From positions 1 through 7,263 of the forward strand of contig JAITNB010000016.1 in assembly GCA_031290695.1 (NCBI GenBank): a DNA stretch of 7,263 bases, in the 5' to 3' direction. The stretch comes from Coriobacteriales bacterium. GTDB taxonomy: Bacteria; Actinomycetota; Coriobacteriia; Coriobacteriales; UBA8131. Within the stretch, counting starts at the first letter, position 1. Each line of letters begins with the position of its first letter. Under the pieces are notes generated by a model. That model did no database searches. It was given only the letters and a program-made list of their open reading frames with translations, and was not told where the DNA came from. The position numbers were made by a program, and so were the translations under genes. This document shows, in pieces, positions 1-5,154 of this stretch.

Positions 1-131
1 TGCACAGTGCCCCCTCCCCCGCTCGAACCTCCGCTACCCCCAGAACTTCCCCCGGAGCCGCCACCCGAGCTCCCGCTGCCAGAGCCGCCGCTGGTGCCGC
101 CAGAGCCGCTGCCAGAGCCACCGCCTTCGCC
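1..131 (-). repeat. Gly/Ser low-complexity coding tract
   Basis: From residue 112 of the lipoprotein to the window edge the codons are nearly all GGC/GGT/GGG/GGA and TCT/AGC/TCG/TCC, forming irregular GGS, GSG and SSGG units with no exact period. Such tracts are flexible linkers or wall-spanning stalks and are prone to length change by replication slippage. The part beyond the window edge would show whether it is a linker to another domain or the end of the protein. Confidence 0.75.
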
Positions 132-464
132 ACTCTCACCCTCATCATTGTTCTCGCCCTCAATAAGGGCCTCTCCCTCGGCAGCTACCCGCTCGGCCTC
201 GGCCTTCTCTGCTTCCAGCTGCTCAAGGCGTTCCTTCACCTGCAAAGACGCGCTTGCCATGCTCTTGTCCACCAAGGCAAGGGCGGTCGCAAAGGGGCCC
301 TTGGGGGCGAGGAGGGAGGTGCTCGCACTTCTCCACGTGGCCTCAGGGCTCTTAAACAGGGCGTCGCGGGTGCCACAGGCGTTGAGGGACAGGGCGAGAA
401 CAGCGGCGGCGAGCAGCACGGCTACACAGCCCAGGGCGACACACAGCTTCTTACGCGCAAGCAT
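1..464 (-). CDS. Gly/Ser-tailed lipoprotein with coiled coil, 3' end outside window
   Basis: This reading frame is open from an ATG at 464 to the window edge (154 codons seen, C-terminus missing). Residues 1-30 form a lipoprotein signal peptide: a basic start (MLARKK), a long Ala/Leu/Val core and a lipobox LNAC, giving Cys30 as the lipidated residue, so the protein should sit on the outer face of the cytoplasmic membrane. Residues about 74-103 are rich in Glu, Lys and Leu and look like a short coiled coil (VKERLEQLEAEKAEAERV). From residue 112 onward the sequence is almost only Gly and Ser with an occasional Thr, a flexible low-complexity tail. The ATG lies 14 bases inside the upstream membrane-protein gene, so the two are co-transcribed and probably translationally coupled. 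The opposite strand also has a long frame here, but it is a Pro-rich mirror of the Gly/Ser codons. I do not recognise the family; a cell-surface role is inferred only from the signal peptide. Confidence 0.8.
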   Translation of the reverse strand, partial: MLARKKLCVALGCVAVLLAAAVLALSLNACGTRDALFKSPEATWRSASTSLLAPKGPFATALALVDKSMASASLQVKERLEQLEAEKAEAERVAAEGEALIEGENNDEGESGEGGGSGSGSGGTSGGSGSGSSGGGSGGSSGGSGGSSGGGGTV

Positions 465-1710
465 AGTCGTCTCCAATCACAGCATCCAGCGCCTCGCTGC
501 CCAACAGGGTTATCAGGCGCTCGCCCAAGTTGACCTCGCGGGCCAGCGGGGTCGCGAGTATCTGCCGTTCGCGCCACACAACCACCAGTTGGCCGCCGTG
601 CCTCACGAGAAAGCGGCCCAGCATGACTGTGTGGGTAGTGCCGGCGCTGCCTAACGCGCAGTCGTTGGGTATCGTGAAGGTGGCTGTGCCTTCAACCACC
701 TTGAGGTGGCGTCTGACTAGCACCTTGGCCTTACAGCCTTCGCGATATTCAAGCAAACGGGCATTGCGGTACAGGAAGAACCAGAACAGCAAAACCAGTC
801 CCAGCAGCACGGCAACAACCGCAGCGGCAACGAGCAGGGGCAGGAAGTCAAACGCCGGTGCTGGTGCCGGTACACCAGGCGTGGCAGCCACGGGAGCGGG
901 TGCTTGCGTGATGCTTCCCGCAGGGGCGGGGGCGGCCTCGCGCTCATAGGTCGCCACAACCGTCACCATCTGTGCTCGTGCGGGTATGGTGCCACCGTAC
1001 TGGGCCTGTGCCTCGTAATAGTCGATCACCAGCTCGCGCTCGACGCCACGGTAGGTGACCGTCGCCGTGAACCGGCTGGGCCGTCCATCAGCGTCGTAGC
1101 CGGTGGTCACCCAGGTAACGCCAGTCATCTTGAGCACCTGCTCGACGGTCGCGCCCAAGGCAGCGTTGCCAGAAGTGGTGTAGGTGCGCTCAAAGGGGAG
1201 CACGGCCGTATCCTCATGGGGCAGGTTGGCAAAGACCTCCTCGCGCTCGATCTGCCGCTCGACCGTGCGATAGGCAGGCACCCACTGCACGTCCAACAAA
1301 TCCAGCGACCCCGCAAACTCATCGTCCTCGTAGGGCAGGGTCGCGCCAAACTGCGTGCGAACAGCTGCTTCTCCCCGTGCGACGACCTCGGCAGGAAGAT
1401 ACCGTGTCTCCTGCGCCGTGTATTCCTTTGAGTGGATTACCCCCGCTGCCGGTTGCGGGTCGCTCACCCCCGTGAGCCGGTAGACAGCACCATCGAGTTC
1501 CAGCGTGGGCTCAACCGTGTAGGATTCCTGTTGTACCGCGTCGTAACTAAACTCGCGCTCAAGAACCCGTTCAGGCTCATCCGCAAAGGCCTCTTGCGGC
1601 CCCACCCCAATGGCAGTACTTAAAACGACAACACAAACACAAACCAGCGTTATTGCGTGCAAAGCCCCTTTTTCGAGACATCCCCCTCTAGCACCGATTC
1701 CCTTCAGCAC
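451..1710 (-). CDS. secreted-domain, single-pass membrane protein of unknown family
   Basis: Starting at the GTG at 1710 the protein has 419 residues. An AAGGAGG at 1719-1725 lies 8 bases before this GTG; the two ATGs further upstream in frame (1827 and 1734) would run the coding region through the promoter or lack a ribosome site. Residues 1-43 are a signal peptide ending AFA before Asp-Glu. Residues about 44-259 are an extracytoplasmic region, apparently beta-rich, in which a pattern of Pro followed by Tyr/Leu-x-Leu-x-x-Val recurs three times (YRLTGV, LDLLDV, VLKMTGV). Residues 260-286 are an Ala/Pro linker, 288-314 a single transmembrane helix followed by Tyr-Arg-Asn-Ala-Arg, and 315-419 a cytoplasmic domain of about 105 residues. 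It is the first gene of a leftward pair with the Gly/Ser lipoprotein. The topology (sensor-like outside domain, one helix, folded inside domain) fits a surface receptor or an assembly subunit, but no family is recognised and no catalytic motif is visible. Confidence 0.82.
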   Translation of the reverse strand: MLKGIGARGGCLEKGALHAITLVCVCVVVLSTAIGVGPQEAFADEPERVLEREFSYDAVQQESYTVEPTLELDGAVYRLTGVSDPQPAAGVIHSKEYTAQETRYLPAEVVARGEAAVRTQFGATLPYEDDEFAGSLDLLDVQWVPAYRTVERQIEREEVFANLPHEDTAVLPFERTYTTSGNAALGATVEQVLKMTGVTWVTTGYDADGRPSRFTATVTYRGVERELVIDYYEAQAQYGGTIPARAQMVTVVATYEREAAPAPAGSITQAPAPVAATPGVPAPAPAFDFLPLLVAAAVVAVLLGLVLLFWFFLYRNARLLEYREGCKAKVLVRRHLKVVEGTATFTIPNDCALGSAGTTHTVMLGRFLVRHGGQLVVVWRERQILATPLAREVNLGERLITLLGSEALDAVIGDDYACA

Positions 1711-1718
1711 TACGGATA

Positions 1719-1725
1719 CCTCCTT
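1719..1725 (-). promoter_or_regulatory. ribosome binding site that fixes the GTG start at 1710
   Basis: On the minus strand AAGGAGG stands 8 bases before GTG at 1710. This site lies inside the longer frame, so the longer starts at 1734 and 1827 are unlikely. The same AAGGAGGTATC string precedes the divergent RHH gene, which supports it as the local consensus. Confidence 0.75.
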
Positions 1726-1738
1726 GCCGTTCATGGAT

Positions 1739-1760
1739 TTTTTGAGGAGATTCTCAAAAA
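1739..1760. repeat. perfect inverted repeat in the divergent intergenic region
   Basis: The arms TTTTTGAG (1739-1746) and CTCAAAAA (1753-1760) are perfectly complementary around a 6-base centre GAGATT. The repeat lies in the 5' leader of the leftward operon (about +18 to +39 of its predicted start) and just upstream of the -35 of the rightward operon. It could be an operator for the adjacent RHH protein or a hairpin in the leftward mRNA. It is not placed to be a terminator for a coding gene. Confidence 0.55.
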
Positions 1761-1765
1761 CCCTA

Positions 1766-1794
1766 TTCACTTTTAGGAGCACCCATGCTAGCAT
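1766..1794 (+). promoter_or_regulatory. predicted promoter of the RHH/coiled-coil operon
   Basis: TTCACT at 1766-1771 (four of six matches to TTGACA) is followed after 17 bases by TAGCAT at 1789-1794, preceded by TGC, giving an extended -10. Transcription would begin near 1801, leaving a leader of about 60 bases before the ATG at 1861. The -10 is the right half of the palindrome ATGCTAGCAT used also by the opposite promoter. Confidence 0.5.
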
Positions 1795-1804
1795 AGACCC
1801 ATGC
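1781..1804. repeat. direct repeat ACCCATGC flanking the shared -10
   Basis: ACCCATGC occurs at 1781-1788 and again at 1797-1804, start-to-start 16 bases, with the shared -10 region between and overlapping them. Short direct repeats at this kind of spacing are typical of RHH-protein operators, so this is a candidate binding site for the product of the gene at 1861. The assignment is inferred from position only. Confidence 0.4.
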
Positions 1805-1815
1805 AACCCTGTCAA
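1785..1815 (-). promoter_or_regulatory. predicted promoter of the leftward membrane-protein/lipoprotein operon
   Basis: Read on the minus strand, a perfect TTGACA (1815-1810) is followed after 19 bases by TAGCAT (1790-1785), which again has TGC before it. The 19-base spacing is long but the extended -10 can compensate. Transcription would begin near 1778. The -10 overlaps that of the rightward promoter, so both cannot be occupied at once. Confidence 0.5.
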
Positions 1816-1846
1816 GGGGTTTTGCAAAATATTTTTAGATTTCTTT

Positions 1847-1853
1847 AAGGAGG
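1847..1853 (+). promoter_or_regulatory. strong ribosome binding site of the RHH gene
   Basis: AAGGAGG ends 7 bases before the ATG at 1861. It supports this start over the ATG-containing frame that overlaps it from 1610 on the same strand. Confidence 0.75.
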
Positions 1854-1860
1854 TATCGAC

Positions 1861-2079
1861 ATGGACCCAAAACGCAGCACTTCAACATTGGCAAAGGCCC
1901 TTGAGAACGAGAAAGGTGTTGAGCGTCCCACCGTGTACCGGGGCTTTTACATCTACGCCGACCAGTACACGAGGATGGTGGAGCTCTCGGCCCACAACAA
2001 GATTCACGGCATCATCCCCAGCAGCCTCTCAGACATCATACGCGAGGCACTCGACGAGTACCTGGAAGGCAAGCTCTAA
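1861..2079 (+). CDS. ribbon-helix-helix (CopG/Arc-like) DNA-binding protein
   Basis: The 72-residue product has a polar N-terminal arm (1-24), then a beta strand that would contact the major groove (RGFYIYADQYTRM, about 27-39), a first helix through the HNK segment and a second helix with the typical ending SLSDIIREALDEYLEGKL (55-72). This matches the strand-helix-helix layout of the MetJ/Arc/CopG superfamily, whose members bind DNA as dimers of dimers and often repress their own operon. The N-terminal extension is longer than in minimal CopG proteins, as in some plasmid partition (ParG-like) proteins. The gene starts 60 bases after its predicted promoter and is followed after 5 bases by the coiled-coil membrane protein. 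Likely role: local transcription factor for the divergent promoters, or a DNA tether that works with the membrane protein downstream. The family is seen from the pattern; the role is inferred. Confidence 0.72.
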   Translation: MDPKRSTSTLAKALENEKGVERPTVYRGFYIYADQYTRMVELSAHNKIHGIIPSSLSDIIREALDEYLEGKL

Positions 2080-2084
2080 GTCCC

Positions 2085-3257
2085 GTGATCAGCAGAGGCC
2101 GCTACAATAACCTCTACCTCTACGAGATCACCGAGCAGGACCTCATACTCAAGAACGAGCGAACGGCCGGCTACCACGCCGGCAATGTTCTCATCTTTCC
2201 CGATAAGGAAACTATCGCCTTGGGCTACGAGCTTGCCCGGGCAGATGATGTTGCAACCGCCCGTGAATACCTCGACGCCGAATACGCGCTTGGGGGTTCG
2301 CGGGCAGCACCACCGGCCCAACACGCGCTGGCACCCCGGCAAGCTTCCCAGGCACCAGCAGCTGTTGCGACCCCCCTGGCACCCTCGACCCCTGCGGCAC
2401 CACCGGCCCAACACGCACTGGCAACCCCTACAACCCCCGCACCACCGCAGGAAGCCTCTTACACCGCGCAGGCCCAACTCTTTGAATCACAGATCCACGA
2501 CCTGCAAACGCGCATCGAACAGCGTGACGGCCTGCTGCACGAGCTCGCCAGCGACCTCAAATCCCAGCAAGAGACCAACGAGCTCCTCCTCAGCCAGCTT
2601 GCCTCGGCCCAAACGCAGCTGGAGGTCGACCGCATCAGCCGTGACGAGATGGTGGACGACCTGCGCAACGTAAGCGCCGACATCCACACCGTCGAGACAT
2701 CCCTCGGGCGCACCATAGAAGAGAAGCTGCTCCTTGAGCAGGAACTCGCCGAGCGCATAACCGAGCTCCTCGACCTCAACCTCCAAAACGACGACCTCAA
2801 GCGCCAACTCAAGCCCCACGTGCAATCTGCGAGCAAGCCCGGGCCTCTCACCCCCGCCGCCGCCCCAAACCAAGCAGCAACGGCAGCGCCATCTGGTGCG
2901 CCCGGAACAACCGGCAGCCCGATAGCCGCCCCCGCAGAAAGCGCCCCGCCAGCAGCCGCAGCCGCAGCCGCGCCAGCCATCGCACCCTCAAGTGACGCGC
3001 AGGTCGTCACGTTGTCGTCAGGCAAGCAGGTACACATCTATCACGAGTTCCCGCCGCCGCCCCGCCCCACAGCGGGTACGCGCGCGATACTCACCCTTGG
3101 CAGCATCATACGGGTCGCACTTATCAGCATCCTCGCACTTATCCTGCTGCTCGCATTGAGCGTTGTCGCCACGGCCCATCTCGACAACATAAGCCTTGGC
3201 GAGGCCCTCGACCTCCTCCTCAAAAGCCTCACGAGCTTAGTTGGCTACAACCCGTAG
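2085..3257 (+). CDS. tail-anchored coiled-coil membrane protein of unknown family
   Basis: The product has 390 residues from a GTG at 2085, 5 bases after the stop of the RHH gene; no close ribosome site is visible beyond GGAAGG some 15 bases upstream, so coupling to the RHH gene is likely. Layout: a compact N-terminal domain (1-70) with no recognised motif; an Ala/Pro linker (71-124) holding two copies of AAPPAQHALA; a long coiled coil (about 130-244) rich in Leu, Glu, Gln and Asp; a second Ala/Pro linker (250-302); a short conserved-looking strand pair (VVTLSSGKQVHIYHEF, 307-322); PPPPRP; and one transmembrane helix (about 341-364) followed by a 26-residue tail. There is no signal peptide, so most of the protein should be cytoplasmic and fixed to the membrane by its C-terminal helix. 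The shape suggests a scaffold or a membrane tether for the partner DNA-binding protein. Function unknown. Confidence 0.85.
   Translation: MISRGRYNNLYLYEITEQDLILKNERTAGYHAGNVLIFPDKETIALGYELARADDVATAREYLDAEYALGGSRAAPPAQHALAPRQASQAPAAVATPLAPSTPAAPPAQHALATPTTPAPPQEASYTAQAQLFESQIHDLQTRIEQRDGLLHELASDLKSQQETNELLLSQLASAQTQLEVDRISRDEMVDDLRNVSADIHTVETSLGRTIEEKLLLEQELAERITELLDLNLQNDDLKRQLKPHVQSASKPGPLTPAAAPNQAATAAPSGAPGTTGSPIAAPAESAPPAAAAAAAPAIAPSSDAQVVTLSSGKQVHIYHEFPPPPRPTAGTRAILTLGSIIRVALISILALILLLALSVVATAHLDNISLGEALDLLLKSLTSLVGYNP
2307..2423 (+). repeat. 27-base direct repeat with 90-base period inside the coiled-coil gene
   Basis: Positions 2307-2333 and 2397-2423 match at 26 of 27 bases and are exactly 90 bases (30 codons) apart, coding AAPPAQHALA twice in frame. 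The near identity at the DNA level, including silent positions, points to a recent duplication in the Ala/Pro linker. Confidence 0.85.
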
Positions 3258-3967
3258 AGTATGCGGTGCATCAGGGCCAGAAGGGTTATGTGGGCGGGGT
3301 AATAGGCGTAAAAGAAGTATTTAAGGGGGCGGCCGCGCCTGCCGTTATAGGCGAGTAACAGAGGGATGGTCGCCGTGCAGCCTATAAAGGGGTAGGCGAG
3401 GTAGGGCATATACCACATGAGGTCGACAGTGGGGTTGGCAAGGACGACCTCGACAGTCGAGCCGCCAATGGCAAACCAGGCGAGCATGACGGGGACCACC
3501 ACCCGCGCCACCGGCTGCTTTATCACGTGGTAGCAAAGCACCATCACCACACCAATCCCCGCCCAGTCGCATTTGAGGCTCACCAGGAAGATGGCGAGCA
3601 GGGCGAACATGAGCAGGGGGCGGTTCTTCATATGGTCGTAGAGGTAGATGGCGAGCAGCCCCAGCAGCAGCGTAAAGAGCACGTTGAGCTCCATCATATC
3701 GAAGGCCCACACAAACGGCACGAGCGCTATGGCGGCAAACACCAGCAAGCGCAGGCCGTACTTCTTCACATCGCGCGTATGCGCATAGCCCACCGTGAGC
3801 AAGAACGCCATGATGGGAAAGGTCATGCCCCCCGGCATAAAGGCCAGCGTACGCCCCCATTGGGGCAGTTGGTCCCAAAAGACGATGCCAAAATGATCAG
3901 CCGTCATCGCGACGATGGCGATTATCTTGAGCGCAAACGAGTCAACGAAGCCTTTGCGGGGAGTCAA
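3245..3967 (-). CDS. TraX-family multi-spanning membrane protein
   Basis: The 240-residue product carries the TraX (PF05857) pattern: LKIIAI (13-18) leading to DHFG (24-27), FPIMAFLLTVGYAHTRDVKKY (50-70), NVLFTLLLGL (95-104) and, at the end, KYFFYAYYPAH (216-226). About eight or nine hydrophobic segments span the protein. F-plasmid TraX N-acetylates pilin; chromosomal relatives in Gram-positive gut bacteria resemble membrane acyltransferases of unknown substrate. The start is a TTG at 3967 with AGGAG (3973-3977) five bases before it; the next Met (residue 21) would remove the conserved first motif. The stop lies 13 bases inside the convergent coiled-coil gene. Upstream on the same strand is a lipoprotein gene, 87 bases away with a hairpin between. 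Family assignment is firm; the substrate is unknown, and there is no pilus gene here. Confidence 0.9.
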   Translation of the reverse strand: MTPRKGFVDSFALKIIAIVAMTADHFGIVFWDQLPQWGRTLAFMPGGMTFPIMAFLLTVGYAHTRDVKKYGLRLLVFAAIALVPFVWAFDMMELNVLFTLLLGLLAIYLYDHMKNRPLLMFALLAIFLVSLKCDWAGIGVVMVLCYHVIKQPVARVVVPVMLAWFAIGGSTVEVVLANPTVDLMWYMPYLAYPFIGCTATIPLLLAYNGRRGRPLKYFFYAYYPAHITLLALMHRILYGL

Positions 3968-4000
3968 ACCCTCTCCTCAGTACGTCAAACGGGCAGAGCA

Positions 4001-4040
4001 GGGGGAGAAGTGCGCGGCGTGCCGCACGGGCTTCTCCCCC
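4001..4040 (-). terminator. nested hairpin between the lipoprotein and TraX genes
   Basis: GGGGGAGAAG (4001-4010) pairs perfectly with CTTCTCCCCC (4031-4040), and the 20 bases between hold a second small stem (GTG/CAC and CGG/CCG). It begins 14 bases after the lipoprotein stop and ends 24 bases before the TraX ribosome site. There is no T-run on the minus strand after it, so it may be an inefficient terminator, an attenuator that lowers TraX expression, or a 3' stability hairpin for the lipoprotein mRNA. Confidence 0.6.
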
Positions 4041-4054
4041 GCTCAAGCGGGTGG

Positions 4055-4894
4055 TCAGGAGGCTATCGAGCCGGCCTCCAAGTAGCTGTCAAGGTCATCG
4101 GGGAAGGTGACGGTCGTGTTGTTGAGGGCTATGTTTGTCATGGCCATGCGGTAGTTGGCAGTAAGTGCCTGGCCGTCGGTGTTGGCCTCCATGTCAAACA
4201 CCATGTCGAGGCCCGTGAGCGCGCCCTCTGCGTCAAGCGTAGCGACCAGCGTTATGTCGCTCACCGTGACCGTTGCGTCCGCGTACAGGCTGTTGAGCTG
4301 ATTGACGGCATCCTTGGTGAGGTCGCGTGCCACTTTGGCATCAATGGTGATGTGCAGCTCCTTACCACCGTTGGCGGCTTCGACCTCCTCTTGGTCTTTG
4401 ATGGCGCTCTCGGGGAACTCGACCGGCTTGGTGTTTGCCTGATCGAGCGCGGCAGTCGCATCCATCGTCGTCTTCATCTTCTGGCCGTTGGTGTCCATGT
4501 AGTAGACACCGTCACGGTACCATGCCTTTGTCTGGACATCCTGACCGAGGACCTTGGTGGTCATGTCCATGTAGAGCTGGATGCTCGTGGGACTCTCGAT
4601 CACCTCGTCGATGAGCGCCGTAACGGCGACCTCGATGCTTGTGCCCTCTACACTCATGGCGATGATACTCTCGAAGTCCATCGAGAGCGAGGTGGCGTCT
4701 GCCATCGCCTCAGATGCCTCAAGATACTGCTGGTAGGGCGTTGGCTCATCTGTTGAAGGCGTCTCGACCTCCGGTGTGTCGCCGCCCGCGTTCGCGTTAG
4801 CGTCATCGCCCGAGCCTCCCGCCGGGGCGCTGCCACATGCCGCCAAAGCAAGGCAGAGCATAAACGCGAGCATACCACTTACAAACTTCTTCAT
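4055..4894 (-). CDS. lipoprotein, probable LolA/LppX-like fold (DUF6612-like)
   Basis: From the ATG at 4894 the protein has 279 residues. AGGAG lies 6 bases upstream; the longer frame to 4990 would run through the -10 box and is rejected. Residues 1-20 are a lipoprotein signal with lipobox LAAC and Cys20 as the lipidated residue. Residues 21-52 are a Gly/Ala/Asp/Pro/Thr-rich linker. The rest begins with an amphipathic helix (YQQYLEASEAMADATSLSMD) followed by alternating strands such as IQLYMDMTTKV, TKAWYRDGVYYMD and LHITIDAKVARDL, and ends VTFPDDLDSYLEAG. This order, helix then a curved sheet with phrases like YRDGVYYMDTNGQKMK, is seen in LppX/LprG-like and DUF6612 lipoproteins of Gram-positives, which hold hydrophobic ligands or serve as surface chaperones. 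The signal and lipobox are clear; the fold is inferred. It is probably transcribed first in a leftward unit with TraX. Confidence 0.85.
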   Translation of the reverse strand: MKKFVSGMLAFMLCLALAACGSAPAGGSGDDANANAGGDTPEVETPSTDEPTPYQQYLEASEAMADATSLSMDFESIIAMSVEGTSIEVAVTALIDEVIESPTSIQLYMDMTTKVLGQDVQTKAWYRDGVYYMDTNGQKMKTTMDATAALDQANTKPVEFPESAIKDQEEVEAANGGKELHITIDAKVARDLTKDAVNQLNSLYADATVTVSDITLVATLDAEGALTGLDMVFDMEANTDGQALTANYRMAMTNIALNNTTVTFPDDLDSYLEAGSIAS

Positions 4895-4932
4895 CCGATT
4901 CTCCTGTTCTCCTTTGCGAGCACCATGCCCGC

Positions 4933-4965
4933 TCCCTGTTACAACAGGGATTATACCGTAACAGG
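4933..4965 (-). promoter_or_regulatory. lipoprotein promoter with overlapping operator-like palindrome
   Basis: On the minus strand a consensus TATAAT occupies 4955-4950; no good -35 is seen 17 bases upstream. Directly adjoining it, TCCCTGTT (4933-4940) and AACAGGGA (4943-4950) form a palindrome with a 2-base centre covering the predicted start near 4943. A third copy of the half site, AACAGG, lies at 4960-4965 on the other side of the -10, 17 bases from the second copy. A poor -35 plus half sites on both sides of the -10 suggests a regulated promoter. The regulator is unknown. The palindrome would also make a hairpin at the 5' end of the mRNA. Confidence 0.6.
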
Positions 4966-5046
4966 CGCGATGCGCTACCTTGTACGACACCTGCGAGCCG
5001 TGCAGTGACAGCAGGGACCATTCCCACTCCCTTTTGCCGCCGCGTA

Positions 5047-5055
5047 TGCTAGACT
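5047..5055 (+). promoter_or_regulatory. extended -10 promoter TGCTAGACT
   Basis: TATGCTAGACT at 5045-5055 contains an extended -10 (TGC then TAGACT). No convincing -35 is visible at 16-18 bases. Transcription would begin near 5061-5063 and enter the structured leader described next. The same TGCTAnnnT form is used at 1785-1794 on both strands and at 5265-5273. Confidence 0.5.
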
Positions 5056-5061
5056 GTGCAG

Positions 5062-5154
5062 CATAAGCAGGTGGAAGCCTTTGTGGGGCGACACTTTGCT
5101 GTTTTTGGTTGTTGCCCCGGGGACTACTTACGTTGTCTCCGGGGCTTCTTCCTT
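5062..5154 (+). ncRNA. possible small RNA or attenuator leader with two competing hairpins
   Basis: Starting just after the extended -10, this stretch can fold in two exclusive ways. Hairpin 1 pairs GGGGCGACA (5085-5093) with TGTTGCCCC (5110-5118), one G.U. Hairpin 2 pairs CCCCGGGGAC (5115-5124) with GTCTCCGGGG (5135-5144), one G.U, and is followed by CTTCTTCCTT. The CCCC at 5115-5118 belongs to both. This is the layout of an anti-terminator and terminator pair, or of a short stable RNA of about 90 bases. I could not match it to 6S RNA, SRP RNA or a known riboswitch. The downstream gene is the ATPase 190 bases on. A 34-codon frame (GTG 5056 to TAG 5158) also covers it but has no ribosome site. 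Confidence 0.4.
5115..5154 (+). terminator. GC-rich hairpin with pyrimidine tail
   Basis: A 10-base-pair stem (5115-5124 with 5135-5144) with loop TACTTACGTT is followed by CTTCTTCCTT. The T-run is broken by C residues, so termination may be partial. If it works it would end transcripts from the promoter at 5047-5055. Confidence 0.5.

Noticed and set aside
7..654. Plus-strand 215-residue frame beginning with a Pro-rich tract
   Set aside because: It is the complement of the Gly/Ser codons of the leftward lipoprotein; the minus frame has a signal peptide and lipobox, the plus frame has no ribosome site or recognisable domain.
1711..1827. Upstream ATG starts (1827 and 1734) for the leftward membrane protein
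   Set aside because: The extension runs through the predicted promoter and inverted repeat, and the AAGGAGG at 1719-1725 points to the GTG at 1710.
1861..3257. RHH gene plus following gene as a toxin-antitoxin pair
   Set aside because: The second product is a 390-residue membrane-anchored coiled coil with linkers and no toxin motif (no RelE, PIN, Fic or MazF pattern); size and layout do not fit.
3527..4756. Plus-strand 409-residue frame antisense to TraX and the lipoprotein
   Set aside because: It crosses two well-supported minus genes and their spacer, has low-complexity His/Gln/Gly-rich composition and no ribosome site; long antisense frames are common in GC-rich DNA.
4895..4990. N-terminal extension of the leftward lipoprotein to 4990
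   Set aside because: It would place coding sequence over the TATAAT box and put residues in front of a canonical lipoprotein signal peptide.
5062..5154. Assignment of the leader to 6S RNA, SRP RNA, fluoride, c-di-GMP or guanidine riboswitches
   Set aside because: The characteristic conserved loops or core words of these classes were not found; only the generic competing-hairpin layout is supported.
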